A DNA stretch of 64,000 bases from JAIVJG01 sp964236735 (GCA_964236735.1 CAXSFM010000001.1:310001-374000), one strand, 5' to 3'. Counted from the first letter of the stretch, positions 1 through 8,730 are shown. The notes: generated by a model not told the origin, from the sequence alone. A program made the numbers and translations.

Positions 1-490
1 GAGGAAAGTTCCACGGGATGATTTGCCCGCAGACGCCCATCGGCTCGCGCAAAGTGTAGTTGAAAAACTGGCCGGGCACAGGAATCGTCTCGCCTTCAAT
101 CTTCGTGGCGTAACCGGCGAAGTATTCAAAATTCTCGATCACTTGCGGCAGATCAACAAAGGACGTTTCGCGGATCGGCTTGCCGTTGTCCGCCGTCTCG
201 ATCTCGGCGAGTTCCTGCGCTTTGGACTCGATGAGTTGCGAAAGTTTGTAGAGCATTCGCCCACGGTCACGCGCGCTGACCTTCGACCACTTGCCCTCGA
301 ACGCGCGGCGCGCGGCGGCGACGGCCTTGTCTATGTCGGCCTTGTCGCCTTCCGCAACTTCGGCGAGCGTCTTTCCGGTCGCGGGGTTCGGCGTCTCGAA
401 GGTCTTGCCTGATTCGGCATCCACCCACTTGCCGTCAATAAAAAGTTGATACTTGCGTGGCGTCTCCGACGCCGATTGTGTTGATGACAT
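1..490 (-). CDS. Aldehyde dehydrogenase, N-terminal part (cut by window edge)
   Basis: The reverse strand from the ATG at 490 is open to the window edge and encodes about 163 residues of an NAD(P)-dependent aldehyde dehydrogenase. The start of the family is easy to recognise: FIDGKWVDA near residue 17, then ETPNPATGK, a long helical region, and REPMGVCGQIIPWNFP at the edge, which is the start of the Rossmann nucleotide-binding domain. The catalytic Cys and Glu lie outside the window. An AGGAG ribosome-binding site sits about 8 bases before the ATG. The family oxidises aldehydes to acids in the cytoplasm. The substrate cannot be told from this part. The next gene leftwards is not visible. Confidence 0.93.
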   Translation of the reverse strand, partial: MSSTQSASETPRKYQLFIDGKWVDAESGKTFETPNPATGKTLAEVAEGDKADIDKAVAAARRAFEGKWSKVSARDRGRMLYKLSQLIESKAQELAEIETADNGKPIRETSFVDLPQVIENFEYFAGYATKIEGETIPVPGQFFNYTLREPMGVCGQIIPWNFP

Positions 491-630
491 GGTCGCTTAA
501 CTCCTCTTTCAAAAATTGATGTTGAATCCGACGTTTGGAATGTCTCGATGCGCGAAATACATTGCGGCTCATTATCGCTTACCGCGACAAGAAGTCCAAA
601 CTATCGCTGTTTGCCATTGGTGCTGCATGA

Positions 631-749
631 GAGAAAGAATTTTCACCACAGAGGACACAGAGAAACACAGAGAAAAGACGGAGAGATGCACAGTTGCGAT
701 AGCTCCTCATTCATCTTCCTCTGTGAACCTCTGTGTCCTCCGTGGTAAA
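631..749. repeat. CACAGAG-type inverted-repeat element, copy 1
   Basis: Left arm TTCACCACAGAGGACACAGA (from 642) is answered by a right arm ending in CTCTGTGTCCTCCGTGGT (to 746), so the element can fold into a long imperfect hairpin. A second copy lies at 61962-62083 in the opposite orientation and shares the inner part AGACGGAGAGATGCACAG. The gap between the aldehyde dehydrogenase and the K+ channel gene (491-820) holds this element and no convincing gene; short open frames here run through the repeat. Confidence 0.8.
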
Positions 750-820
750 TCGCCGGTCGTATTCATTGAGAAGGCGCAGTAGAGGATATTGACGAAATGC
801 TCCGCGCGACCGCCTCATCC

Positions 821-1957
821 CTAAGTTCGCGGCACTTCCTTCTCTTCATCGGCGGCATAATCGAGGTCGCGGTCGCCTGTGGTTTCGTCCCAGTCGTAAC
901 CGAGATACGAGGCGAGGCGTTGCAACTCCGATTCCCAGTCTTCGCGCTGGACGCGATACTCGTCCCAACCGGCGACATCGCTTCGCACCTTGATGCCGGC
1001 ATCGGCCAGACGTTGCAGCGTCGCGCGGTAACGTCCCTTCCAACGCTTCATTTCTTCCGCGACTTTTTCAACTCCATCGTCACGCGGTCTTTCGAGATCG
1101 AGCGCAATTGTCATCTCATGCAGGACGTGGCGCGTGCTCGCTTCAAGCGTCCGCACGTCGGGGAGATTGCGGATTTGCGGATACTCTTCCTTGTCCAGAC
1201 AGGTGCGAATCACGGCGCACGCTTCGAGCATCAGGAACAACATGCGCGGCAGACCTTTATAGACTTCGAGCGGGTGAAAATAATGTATGACGGGATGCTC
1301 GACGTGCGCCTCGAAGAGTCCCTGCAAATCTCGCACCGCCCAGCGCAGAGCTTCCTGCAAACCGTAGAATTTTCCCTCGACGTAGTGATGCGCGATGTAT
1401 CCGGCGGCGTCCGCGCCCTCGTCCGCCTGATGATAAAGCGAGAGCGCGATGGCGCGTTTTCTTTCAAGCGCGTTGTAGGCAGTGAGCAGATACGTGATGG
1501 CGAGCGAGATGACGACCAGCCCCGACGCCGACTCGAACATCGTCACGAAACGCATCGAGGCCGCGCGCGGCGTGATGTCGCCGAAGCCGACGGTCGTCAG
1601 CGTGACGCCGCTGAAGTACAACGCCTCGACCCACGTCGCCGCTTCCGCCTGTGAATTGATGTTGAACTGCGCGGGCAGACGCGGAAAGTAGATGAGCGCG
1701 AAGGCCGTGATGAGAAAGACGATGTAGCTGATGATGAGGAGCGGCAGCAGCAGCGGGCCGACGGCATTGAGCAGTTTGTGGCGGCGCATGCGCGGCAGCT
1801 TGAAGGCGATGGCGCGCACGACGCGCCAGATTGTGCGGTTGAGCGTCTCGCCGATGGGGCCGAAACGCGAACTGGCGTGCAGCACCGTCGCGTACACGTC
1901 GTAGGCGACGAGCATCAGCAACGCGACGCCGCCAAGCGTGCAGAGCGTTGTCGTCAC
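821..1957 (-). CDS. Potassium-channel-like membrane protein (2-TM pore domain, long C-terminal tail)
   Basis: This 378-residue protein carries an ion-channel pore of the Ion_trans_2 type. It has a hydrophobic segment at about 6-26, a second at about 66-91, a pore loop with the K+ selectivity filter TVGFGD at 122-127, and a further membrane helix at about 138-163. The remaining ~210 residues are hydrophilic and charged; they show no Rossmann GxGxxG motif, so this is not a TrkA/RCK channel. The ATG overlaps the aconitase stop by four bases (ATGA), which implies translational coupling with acnA. Channel identity rests on the filter; gating and ligand are unknown. An unrelated K+ channel with an RCK domain lies at 44526-45677. 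Confidence 0.85.
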   Translation of the reverse strand: MTTTLCTLGGVALLMLVAYDVYATVLHASSRFGPIGETLNRTIWRVVRAIAFKLPRMRRHKLLNAVGPLLLPLLIISYIVFLITAFALIYFPRLPAQFNINSQAEAATWVEALYFSGVTLTTVGFGDITPRAASMRFVTMFESASGLVVISLAITYLLTAYNALERKRAIALSLYHQADEGADAAGYIAHHYVEGKFYGLQEALRWAVRDLQGLFEAHVEHPVIHYFHPLEVYKGLPRMLFLMLEACAVIRTCLDKEEYPQIRNLPDVRTLEASTRHVLHEMTIALDLERPRDDGVEKVAEEMKRWKGRYRATLQRLADAGIKVRSDVAGWDEYRVQREDWESELQRLASYLGYDWDETTGDRDLDYAADEEKEVPRT

Positions 1958-4893
1958 GAGCCGCCGATTAACTGTCGCAAGACGAACGGGAGAATCCCGC
2001 CGTGCCTGTAATATTCAATCTCAATCGGCGTGTCTATCCGCAGCGTGACCGGCACTTCAACGTCTTCTCCGCTCTTGCGGTGAATGACAAGCGTGACATC
2101 CTGTCGCGGCTTAATCTCGCCTTCCTGCAAGCCCGTCAGATCGTAAGTTTCGCTGCCATCGAGTTTCAACGTCCCTGCGTTCGTGCCTTCCTTGAACTGG
2201 CACGGCAAAACGCCCATGCCGACGAGATTGCTGCGATGGATACGCTCGAAACTTTCCGCGATGACGGCGTGGACGCCGAGCAAGCGCGTGCCCTTCGCCG
2301 CCCAATCGCGCGAACTGCCCGTGCCGTACTCCTGCCCCGCGATGACGATGAGCGGCAGGCCGGCGGATGAGTAGTTGATGGAAGCGTCGTAGATACTCAT
2401 TTGTTCGCCGACGGGTTGCAGCATCGTGACGCCGCCCTCCGTGCCCGGAACCATCCCGTTTTTGATGCGGACGTTGGCGAACGTGCCGCGCACCATCACT
2501 TGATGATTGCCGCGACGCGAGCCGTAAGAATTGAAGTCCTGCACCTCGACGCCGCGCAACATCAAATAGCGTCCGGCGGGCGACTGCGGCTTGATCGCGC
2601 CGGCGGGCGAGATGTGATCGGTCGTCACCGAGTCGCCGAAGATGGCGAGCGGGCGCGCGCCGCGTATATCGCAGAATGTGCCGGCCTCCATGCTGAACTT
2701 CTCGAAGTAGGGCGGCTCCTGGATGTAAGTCGAAGTCGAATCCCAATCATAGACTTCGCCCGCGACGCTCGGAATTTCGTTCCAGAGCGGATTCGCCTCT
2801 TCAAAATTCGCGTAGAGCGTGCGATAAGTTTCCGGGTCAATCGCGGCCTGCATCACGCCGCCCACTTCTTCAATCGTCGGCCAGATGTCGCGAAGATAGA
2901 CGTCCGCGCCCTTTTTATCTTTGCCGAGCGGCTCCGTCGCCATGTCAATGCCTACGCGACCGGCGAGCGCGAAGGCGACGACGAGCGGCGGACTCATCAG
3001 AAAATTCGCGCGCACGTTTTGATGGACGCGCGCCTCGAAGTTGCGATTGCCGGAAAGCACGCTGGCCGCGACGATGTCGTGATCGTTGATGGCGTTTTCG
3101 ATGCGCGGGTCGAGCGGGCCGGAGTTGCCGATGCAGGTCGTGCAACCGTAGCCCACGATGTTGAAGCCGAGCTTGTCGAGATATGGCTGCAAGCCCGTCT
3201 TGCGGTAATACTCCGTGACGACGCGCGAGCCGGGCGCGAGCGAAGGCTTGACCGTCGGCGGCACTGTCAGCCCGCGCTCGACCGCCTTCTTCGCGAGCAA
3301 ACCGGCGGCGAGCATCACGCCGGGGTTCGACGTGTTCGTGCATGAAGTGATGGCCGCGATGACCACGTCGCCGTGCCCGATGTCACTGTGGCCGTCGAGT
3401 TGCGAGGGCAAGTCTGCGTGCTGCTCCTGCTCGATGCGGTCGGGCGTCGGACGATTATTCATCATCTCGATCTCGCTCGCCGCGCTCGTGTTCTTCTCGC
3501 TCTGCGAGCCGAGTCCGCCGGCGGTTTCAGTCGCGACGACCTGCGGGACGGACTCCGGTTCCTGCGCGCCGCCGCCGCCGATGACAGCGCCGGGCATATC
3601 AGGTAGCTTGCGCGCAGACTCTTCCATCCCCGCGTTCAAGTCCACGTGAAAGCGTTGCGCCAATTCCGCCTCCGGCCTGTTGTAACCGTTCTCGCTGACG
3701 GGTTTTCTGAGCAAGTCTGTGAACGTCTCTTTCAAGTCCGTCAGTTCGATGCGATCCTGCGGACGCTTCGGGCCGGCGATGCTCGGCACGATGTCGTTGA
3801 GGTCGAGTTCGAGCACGGTGCTGTATTCGCATTCGCCGCCGAGTGGGATGCCGAACAACCCCTGCGCCTTGAAGTAAGCGCGGAAGATATCAACCTGCTC
3901 CTCCGTGCGCCCCGTGTTGAGCAGGTACTCGCAAGTCTTTTCATCAACCGGGAAAAATCCCATCGTCGCGCCGTATTCGGGAGCCATGTTGGCGATGGTC
4001 GCGCGATCCGTGACGTGCAGGCTCGCCGCGCCCTCGCCGTGAAACTCGACGAACTTGCCGACGACTTTCGCGCGCCTCAGCATCTCCGTCACGCGCAAGA
4101 CGAGGTCTGTCGCCGTCACGCCTTCTCTGAGTTTGCCGACGAGATTGACGCCGACCACATCGGGCGTCAAAAAATAGACGGGCTGGCCGAGCATTCCGGC
4201 TTCTGCCTCAATGCCGCCGACGCCCCAGCCGACGATGCCGAGGCCGTTAATCATCGTCGTGTGCGAATCAGTCCCGACGAGCGTGTCCGGGTAATAGACG
4301 CCCTCTTTCTCAAGCACGCCACGCGCGAGATATTCGAGATTCACTTGATGCACGATGCCGATGCCGGGCGGCACGACGTTGAAACTCTGGAACGCCTGCA
4401 TTCCCCATTTGAGAAATTGATAGCGCGAGCGATTGCGTCGAAACTCCGTTTCCATGTTGAGGCGCAAGGCGTCGGGCGTACTCCAGAAATCAACCTGCAC
4501 GGAGTGGTCTATCACGAGATCAACGGGCACGAGCGGCTCGATAATTTTCGGGTCGCGTCCCATACGCGCGACCGCCGAGCGCATCGCCGCGAGGTCAACG
4601 AGCAAGGGCACGCCCGTGAAATCCTGCAACAGCACGCGCGCGACGTAAAACGGAATCTCGTCCGTGCGCTCGCCACCCGTCTGCCAGTTGGCGAGCGTTC
4701 GCACGTCCGACTCTTCGACGATTGTCCCGTCGAAATTACGCAGCACCGATTCGAGCACGATTCGCATCGAGACGGGCAGGCGCGAGACGGGGCCGACGCC
4801 TTCGCGTTCGAGCTGCGGCAAAGAATAAAACTGCCCGCTCTGGCCTTTGTCGGTCGTGAATGTTTGCAGCGTATTGAAGAGATTGTGTGTCAT
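1954..4893 (-). CDS. acnA: Aconitate hydratase A
   Basis: Aconitase isomerises citrate to isocitrate in the TCA cycle using a [4Fe-4S] cluster. The 979-residue product matches the AcnA/IRP1 type along its length: an N-terminal TFTTDKGQSGQFYSLP-like start, DLVIDHSVQVD at 125-135, GTDSHTTMINGLG around 207-219, cluster cysteines in SCTNTSNP (C518) and GYGCTTCIGN (C584, C587), and a C-terminal swivel domain with FGDSVTTDHISPAG. The usual length is about 890-910; the excess lies mostly between residues ~420 and ~505, a Glu/Gln/Ser/Gly-rich stretch just before the first cluster cysteine. The stop overlaps the downstream K+ channel start. The two citrate synthases of the window are elsewhere (34-36.6 kb). 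Confidence 0.97.
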   Translation of the reverse strand: MTHNLFNTLQTFTTDKGQSGQFYSLPQLEREGVGPVSRLPVSMRIVLESVLRNFDGTIVEESDVRTLANWQTGGERTDEIPFYVARVLLQDFTGVPLLVDLAAMRSAVARMGRDPKIIEPLVPVDLVIDHSVQVDFWSTPDALRLNMETEFRRNRSRYQFLKWGMQAFQSFNVVPPGIGIVHQVNLEYLARGVLEKEGVYYPDTLVGTDSHTTMINGLGIVGWGVGGIEAEAGMLGQPVYFLTPDVVGVNLVGKLREGVTATDLVLRVTEMLRRAKVVGKFVEFHGEGAASLHVTDRATIANMAPEYGATMGFFPVDEKTCEYLLNTGRTEEQVDIFRAYFKAQGLFGIPLGGECEYSTVLELDLNDIVPSIAGPKRPQDRIELTDLKETFTDLLRKPVSENGYNRPEAELAQRFHVDLNAGMEESARKLPDMPGAVIGGGGAQEPESVPQVVATETAGGLGSQSEKNTSAASEIEMMNNRPTPDRIEQEQHADLPSQLDGHSDIGHGDVVIAAITSCTNTSNPGVMLAAGLLAKKAVERGLTVPPTVKPSLAPGSRVVTEYYRKTGLQPYLDKLGFNIVGYGCTTCIGNSGPLDPRIENAINDHDIVAASVLSGNRNFEARVHQNVRANFLMSPPLVVAFALAGRVGIDMATEPLGKDKKGADVYLRDIWPTIEEVGGVMQAAIDPETYRTLYANFEEANPLWNEIPSVAGEVYDWDSTSTYIQEPPYFEKFSMEAGTFCDIRGARPLAIFGDSVTTDHISPAGAIKPQSPAGRYLMLRGVEVQDFNSYGSRRGNHQVMVRGTFANVRIKNGMVPGTEGGVTMLQPVGEQMSIYDASINYSSAGLPLIVIAGQEYGTGSSRDWAAKGTRLLGVHAVIAESFERIHRSNLVGMGVLPCQFKEGTNAGTLKLDGSETYDLTGLQEGEIKPRQDVTLVIHRKSGEDVEVPVTLRIDTPIEIEYYRHGGILPFVLRQLIGGS

Positions 4894-5198
4894 AAGAGGT
4901 TCCCGGATTCAGGCGCGCTTTGTTTAAGCTGTGTGCGCGATTCTCTCACGTCGGCGAGAGTTATCTGCTGGCTTGTGTGTTAACTGCTGATGATGGACTT
5001 TAGTTTAAGTTCGCACCCTGCCGTCGTCAAGCAAGAGGTTCAAATGAAAAGATGACGAGTTGCCGCGCAGACTTGAGCGTTGCTCGCGTTTCGAGTCATT
5101 TGTTATATTTGGCGCACTTTAGAAAAGCAGGCGACAACTTTATCATGCAGTCTGCAACTCGAATTTGAGTTGAGCGAAAATGCTGTGGAGGTGAGTTG
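4894..5198. other. Divergent intergenic region, no gene seen
   Basis: This 305-base gap separates acnA (leftward) from the acidic small protein (rightward) and must hold both promoters. I see no RNA gene, hairpin terminator or repeat element in it. Its right end carries a strong ribosome-binding site, GGAGGTGAG at 5187-5195. Confidence 0.5.
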
Positions 5199-5597
5199 AT
5201 GAGCAAGAAGAAACCGGAAGATTTCGAGTACTTGAGCAACGACCCGAACTTCGTGCCGAACCCGGAAATCGAAGAGTTTATGGAAGAGGAAATCGCGCGC
5301 GCGCCCAAAGACCCCGAGCAACTGGCGCAACGCCTGCGCGACAACAACGCCTCATCTCCTTCAGACGCGGGCGGCGATCTCGACGCGACTTGGGAAGATG
5401 TCAACGACAGCGGCGAAGAGTCCGTCTCCGGCGACAATCCCACGCCCGATCAATCCGACGTGGAAGAAAACGCGCACGCCATCGGCGTTAATTACGAAGA
5501 CAACGAAGAGCTTGAGTTTATAGACAAAATTGACCGCCGCGACCGCGACCGCTTTGAACTCGACCCGCGCTCGAAGACCGAAGACAATTCCATCTGA
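5199..5597 (+). CDS. Small acidic DUF6335-like protein
   Basis: The 132-residue product is hydrophilic and strongly acidic, with no signal peptide or membrane segment, so it should be cytoplasmic. The C-terminal half has the pattern GGDLDATWED, GEESVSGDNPTPDQSDVE, then an AxGVxYxDxEEL segment and RDxxRFELDPRS, which resembles what I know of the DUF6335 family, common in cyanobacteria and of unknown function. The ATG at 5199 is chosen over a TTG three bases upstream because GGAGG at 5187-5191 lies seven bases before it. The gene is monocistronic and converges on the cyclophilin gene, with an 18-bp-arm inverted repeat in between. Family naming is from memory; function unknown. Confidence 0.75.
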   Translation: MSKKKPEDFEYLSNDPNFVPNPEIEEFMEEEIARAPKDPEQLAQRLRDNNASSPSDAGGDLDATWEDVNDSGEESVSGDNPTPDQSDVEENAHAIGVNYEDNEELEFIDKIDRRDRDRFELDPRSKTEDNSI

Positions 5598-5600
5598 AAA

Positions 5601-5661
5601 GCAGTGACGAGTGACGAGTGACGAGTTAAGAACCTGTCTTCCGCTCGTCACTCGTCACTGC
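5601..5661. repeat. TGAYGAG-family inverted repeat between convergent genes
   Basis: Perfect 18-base arms (5601-5618 and 5644-5661) made of repeated GTGACGA units flank a 25-base loop. The right arm reaches the first base of the cyclophilin stop codon. It belongs to the same family as the elements at 12612, 23243, 37477, 44341, 48243, 50582, 51173 and 63809. In this place it could also end transcription from both sides. Confidence 0.85.
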
Positions 5662-6341
5662 TATTGAAAGTTCGCGCGCGGCTGGAGCGTGATGTTCTTG
5701 ATGACGATCTTCGGGTTCGGGTTTTTACTGCCGGGATAGGTGGGCGCGCCGCTGATGATGCGCGCATTGTCCAGCCCCTTGATGACGCGCCCGAACGAAG
5801 TATATCGCCCCGCCCAACCGGGACTTGGAGTGATGGTGATGAAGAACTGGCTGTTCGCTGTGCCGAGTCCGGCATCCGCCGCCCCGACCACGCCGGACTC
5901 GAAAGGAATGTCGCTCGGTTCAGCCGGAAGGTTCGCGTAAGGCGAGCCACCGCCGCCGTCATTCGTCGGATCATCATCGCGCGAACTGGGGTCGCCCGCC
6001 TGTATGACCAGAGGCTCGACGCGATGAAACGACATGCCGTTATAAAATCCCTCGGCGGTGAGTTTCTTAAAACGCTCCACAGTCTGCGGCGCGATGTTCG
6101 GATACAACTCGATGACGATCTGGCCGAACTCCGTGTCAATGACCGCCACTTCCGTATCGGCCTGCGGCTTGACGCCCTTCTTGACGTTCGCGTTCTCCGC
6201 GCCCTCGTCCGTGTCGTAGTCTTTCGTCTGCGTCTTATCGCCGCATGAGAGCGTGAACAACACGAACGTCAGGCATAGCCCCGTCAACAATCCGCGTCGC
6301 CCGCGCATGGCGATAGACTTCCACTCCAATATTTTAATCAC
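5661..6341 (-). CDS. Cyclophilin-type peptidyl-prolyl isomerase, probable lipoprotein
   Basis: The product (226 residues from the GTG at 6341) is a cyclophilin: VAVIDTEFGQIVIELYP, FHRVEPLVIQAGDP and NSQFFITITPSP are the family core including the active-site Arg and Gln positions. The N-terminus is a lipoprotein signal: basic RGRR, a hydrophobic run, then LSC (Cys near residue 33), so it is probably anchored in the periplasm where it would catalyse prolyl isomerisation in exported proteins. A short Asp/Glu/Asn-rich linker follows. GGAGG six bases before GTG 6341 favours that start; TTG 6344 and ATG 6308 are alternatives. The domain has a small Gly-rich insertion (DGGGGSP) after the GDP motif. 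Confidence 0.92.
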   Translation of the reverse strand: MIKILEWKSIAMRGRRGLLTGLCLTFVLFTLSCGDKTQTKDYDTDEGAENANVKKGVKPQADTEVAVIDTEFGQIVIELYPNIAPQTVERFKKLTAEGFYNGMSFHRVEPLVIQAGDPSSRDDDPTNDGGGGSPYANLPAEPSDIPFESGVVGAADAGLGTANSQFFITITPSPGWAGRYTSFGRVIKGLDNARIISGAPTYPGSKNPNPKIVIKNITLQPRANFQ

Positions 6342-6414
6342 CAATCCCCTCCATTTAACCGGCTCGATTGAATGCCATGACAGCAGACGTTATATCTCGT
6401 TTCCGGCTCACAAG

Positions 6415-6864
6415 CTAAAAGAGCTTTTTACTATCCACCAACAACGTCACCGGGCCGTCGTTGACGAGTTCCACCTGCATCATGCTGCGAAAGCTTCCCG
6501 TCTCGACTTGCACGACACGCTGACGCGCCTCCGCGACAAAAAACTCGTACAGCGGAGCGGCCACATCCGGCGACGCGGCCTCGCTCCACGAAGGACGCCG
6601 CCCGCGCCTAGTGTCGCCGTAGAGCGTGAACTGCGAAACGACCAGCAGCGCGCCGCCCGTCTCGACGATTGATAAATTCATCCGCCCTTCCGCGTCATCG
6701 AAGATGCGTAGCGAGATGATTTTCTCAAGCAGGTAAATCGCATCACTATCCGCATCATCGCGCGTGATGCCGAGCAACACGACGAGTCCGCCACCGATCT
6801 CGCCGACCGTTGCATCATCCACTCTAACGCTCGCGCGCGTCACGCGCTGCAATACGGCTCGCAT
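6415..6864 (-). CDS. dtd: D-aminoacyl-tRNA deacylase
   Basis: Dtd removes D-amino acids (and glycine mischarged on tRNA-Ala) from tRNA, a proofreading step in the cytoplasm. The 149 residues have normal family length and both signature motifs: SQFTLYGD starting at 77 and NDGPVT at 135-140 (the Gly-cisPro motif). The N-terminus MRAVLQRVTRASVRV is typical. It is followed on the same strand, 73 bases on, by the cyclophilin lipoprotein gene; the two may be co-transcribed, though functionally unrelated. Confidence 0.96.
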   Translation of the reverse strand: MRAVLQRVTRASVRVDDATVGEIGGGLVVLLGITRDDADSDAIYLLEKIISLRIFDDAEGRMNLSIVETGGALLVVSQFTLYGDTRRGRRPSWSEAASPDVAAPLYEFFVAEARQRVVQVETGSFRSMMQVELVNDGPVTLLVDSKKLF

Positions 6865-6891
6865 CTAACATTCACCGATTCCGACCGCTTC

Positions 6892-7344
6892 CTATTGCAA
6901 GATGAAATTGTAGGTGATGATACCGGAGACCTTGACCGGCTGACCTGCAAGCAATGTTGGAGTGAAGCGTGCGTGTCTTGCCGCATCCTCGCCTGCGCGC
7001 GCCAGCGACGGATAACCGCAGATTGCTTCGGCCTTAACGACCTTACCCTTTTCATCTACGAGAACCTGAATAATTACACTGCCGGAGACGCGCGCCTGTT
7101 TAGCTTCCAGAGGATACGCCGGGGCGGGCTTGTCAATTACTTTTCCGTTCAGAACGCCGCCGTTTACTGACTTCTGGTCGCCTCCTGATTCCTCTAACTC
7201 TTTTAGGCGCTTCTCTAAATCGGCGGCTTCTTCAGGATTCTCCAGCCTATCCAAAACAGCGAAAGCCTGCTTTGTCATTTCACCATCTTTCGCAAAAGCC
7301 GCCGCGCATAGAAAGTTTTTCAAGGCGTTATATGGAGACAGCAT
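6892..7344 (-). CDS. TonB C-terminal-domain protein, probably the 3' part of a frameshifted TPR-TonB gene
   Basis: The second half of this 150-residue product is a TonB_C domain: PAPAYPLEAKQARVSGSV, VQVLVDEKGKV-like core, then ARHARFTPTLLAGQPV and GIITYNFIL at the end. Such domains occur in TonB-like energy transducers and in many secreted acidobacterial proteins. The first 60 residues are helical (LDRLENPEEAADLEKRLKELEE) and continue the TPR-like pattern of the upstream gene. It has no signal peptide of its own and starts inside the upstream gene (17-base overlap, other frame). I therefore read it as the C-terminal part of one broken gene; translational coupling of two real genes is the alternative. 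Confidence 0.7.
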   Translation of the reverse strand: MLSPYNALKNFLCAAAFAKDGEMTKQAFAVLDRLENPEEAADLEKRLKELEESGGDQKSVNGGVLNGKVIDKPAPAYPLEAKQARVSGSVIIQVLVDEKGKVVKAEAICGYPSLARAGEDAARHARFTPTLLAGQPVKVSGIITYNFILQ

Positions 7345-7969
7345 CTTTGCGTGGCGGCGCTTTCTGTAAAATGTTCATCGCGCGAACGTAAAAAGGCTTC
7401 GCTTTTTCAAAGCCATCGCGCGAAAGATAAAGCTGACCAATGTTGAGGAGCAGATGAACAAGGTCGGGATGCTCAGGCCCTAAAATCTGTTCTCTGATGG
7501 CGAGAGATTGTTTCAGCAAAACATCTGTTTGCCCGTAATCCTTCTTGTTGAAACAAATGAGCGCGAGCTGATATATGACGTTGGCGGACTGCTCGGATTC
7601 ACTGCGCCCTGCTTTCTCATTTATGCTGAGTACGCGCCGATAAAGTTTTTCTGCTTCATCCAACTTATTCAATTCGGCATGGATAGAGGCGAGGTTAATC
7701 AACGCGCTCGAAATGAGCGGATTGTCAGGCTGTAGCGCCTGTTCTCTGATTTCCAGCACGCGCGTTGCGAGCGGAAGGGCTTCCACATATTTGCCTTCGC
7801 TAAACAGTTTGATGACCTGCACGTTCAACTTCGACGCTTCGACCAAAGACGCCGTCTGTGTTGGAGAGTCTATTGCCTGCGCGCCCTGATTTGACGCAGG
7901 GGTTTTCGCCGCTGAGGATTGCCCCAATAGCAAGCACAAAGTGAAAATCGTGAGTGATTTTTTCATCAT
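7328..7969 (-). CDS. Secreted tetratricopeptide-repeat protein, probably the 5' part of a frameshifted TPR-TonB gene
   Basis: The 213-residue product begins with a signal peptide (MMKKSLTIFTLCLLLGQSSA, cut near residue 20), then carries at least three TPR units of the kind found in TPR_12: LINLASIHAELNKLDEAEKLY, IYQLALICFNKKDYGQ, LLLNIGQLYLSRDGFEKAK. It ends abruptly at DAVSI in the middle of the helical pattern. Changing frame at the overlap (about 7330-7344) would continue into SPYNALKNFLCAAAFAKDGE and a C-terminal TonB domain, a common single-chain architecture. Its role is presumably protein-protein contact in the periplasm. Confidence 0.75.
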   Translation of the reverse strand: MMKKSLTIFTLCLLLGQSSAAKTPASNQGAQAIDSPTQTASLVEASKLNVQVIKLFSEGKYVEALPLATRVLEIREQALQPDNPLISSALINLASIHAELNKLDEAEKLYRRVLSINEKAGRSESEQSANVIYQLALICFNKKDYGQTDVLLKQSLAIREQILGPEHPDLVHLLLNIGQLYLSRDGFEKAKPFYVRAMNILQKAPPRKDAVSI

Positions 7970-7995
7970 GTTCTAAATTCCCTGTTGAGAATTGT

Positions 7996-8730
7996 TCACT
8001 TCTTCGGCGGGCGGCTCGGTCTGATTTCGACGCGGCTCGGCAGGCTGCGCTCGTCATGTGCGAGTAGGTCGAGGACGACGCGCGCAACATCGGAAGGTTG
8101 CAACTGCCAGTTTTGATCTTCGCTCGGCGTGTCGTTGTTGAAGTACGTATTGACCGATCCGGGCATCACGTAACTGACCTTGATGTTGTCCTCACGCACT
8201 TCCTGCATGAGAGCTTCGCTGAAACCGTTGAGGCCGAACTTCGAGGCGTTGTAAGCCGTCATCAACGGATGCGCGTTGACTCCGGCGAGCGAAGAAATAT
8301 TGATGATGTAGCCGCCGCCGCGCGTCTTCATCAAAGGAATCGCTTCGTGGCAGCAATAAAAGACGCCGAACAAATTCGTCTCCAACACCACGCGAAATTC
8401 TTCCGCCGCCATTTCTTCCACGCGCTTGAAGAGGCCGACGCCCGCGTTGTTGACGAGCACATCCACGCCGCCAAACTCCGCGACGGCGTGCGCGAAGAGC
8501 GCGCTCACTTGCTCCGCGTCGCGCACATCGCAGACCGCGCCCGTGATGCCGCCGACGATGAGATTTTCACCTTCATCGAGCGACAGCGCCTTCACCGTCT
8601 CCTCAATTTCGTCAATATTTCGCGCGCCGATGCAGACGTTGATGCCCTCGCGCACGAAGCCTTCGGCAATCGCGCGCCCGATGCCCTTTGTCCCGCCGGT
8701 CACGATGGCCGTCTTCCCTTTGAAATTCAC
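7996..8730 (-). CDS. SDR-family oxidoreductase
   Basis: A classical short-chain dehydrogenase/reductase of 244 residues. The cofactor motif TGGTKGIG is at 11-18, NNAG at 94-97, and the catalytic triad Ser146/147, Tyr160 and Lys164 is complete. The basic residues around the Gly motif and ARN at 36-38 would suit NADP(H), but this is inference. The substrate is not evident. It lies between gatB upstream and the TPR gene downstream on the same strand with short gaps. Confidence 0.93.
   Translation of the reverse strand: MNFKGKTAIVTGGTKGIGRAIAEGFVREGINVCIGARNIDEIEETVKALSLDEGENLIVGGITGAVCDVRDAEQVSALFAHAVAEFGGVDVLVNNAGVGLFKRVEEMAAEEFRVVLETNLFGVFYCCHEAIPLMKTRGGGYIINISSLAGVNAHPLMTAYNASKFGLNGFSEALMQEVREDNIKVSYVMPGSVNTYFNNDTPSEDQNWQLQPSDVARVVLDLLAHDERSLPSRVEIRPSRPPKK

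Noticed and set aside
516..782. Small plus-strand genes between aldehyde dehydrogenase and K+ channel
   Set aside because: The open frames are translations of the CACAGAG repeat element.
2401..3345. 314-codon frame opposite aconitase
   Set aside because: Shadow of acnA; no start signal or recognisable domain.
3646..4983. 445-codon open frame on the plus strand opposite aconitase
   Set aside because: It is antisense to the well-supported acnA gene and its product is Arg/His-rich and unlike any family; high-GC sequence leaves such frames open by chance.
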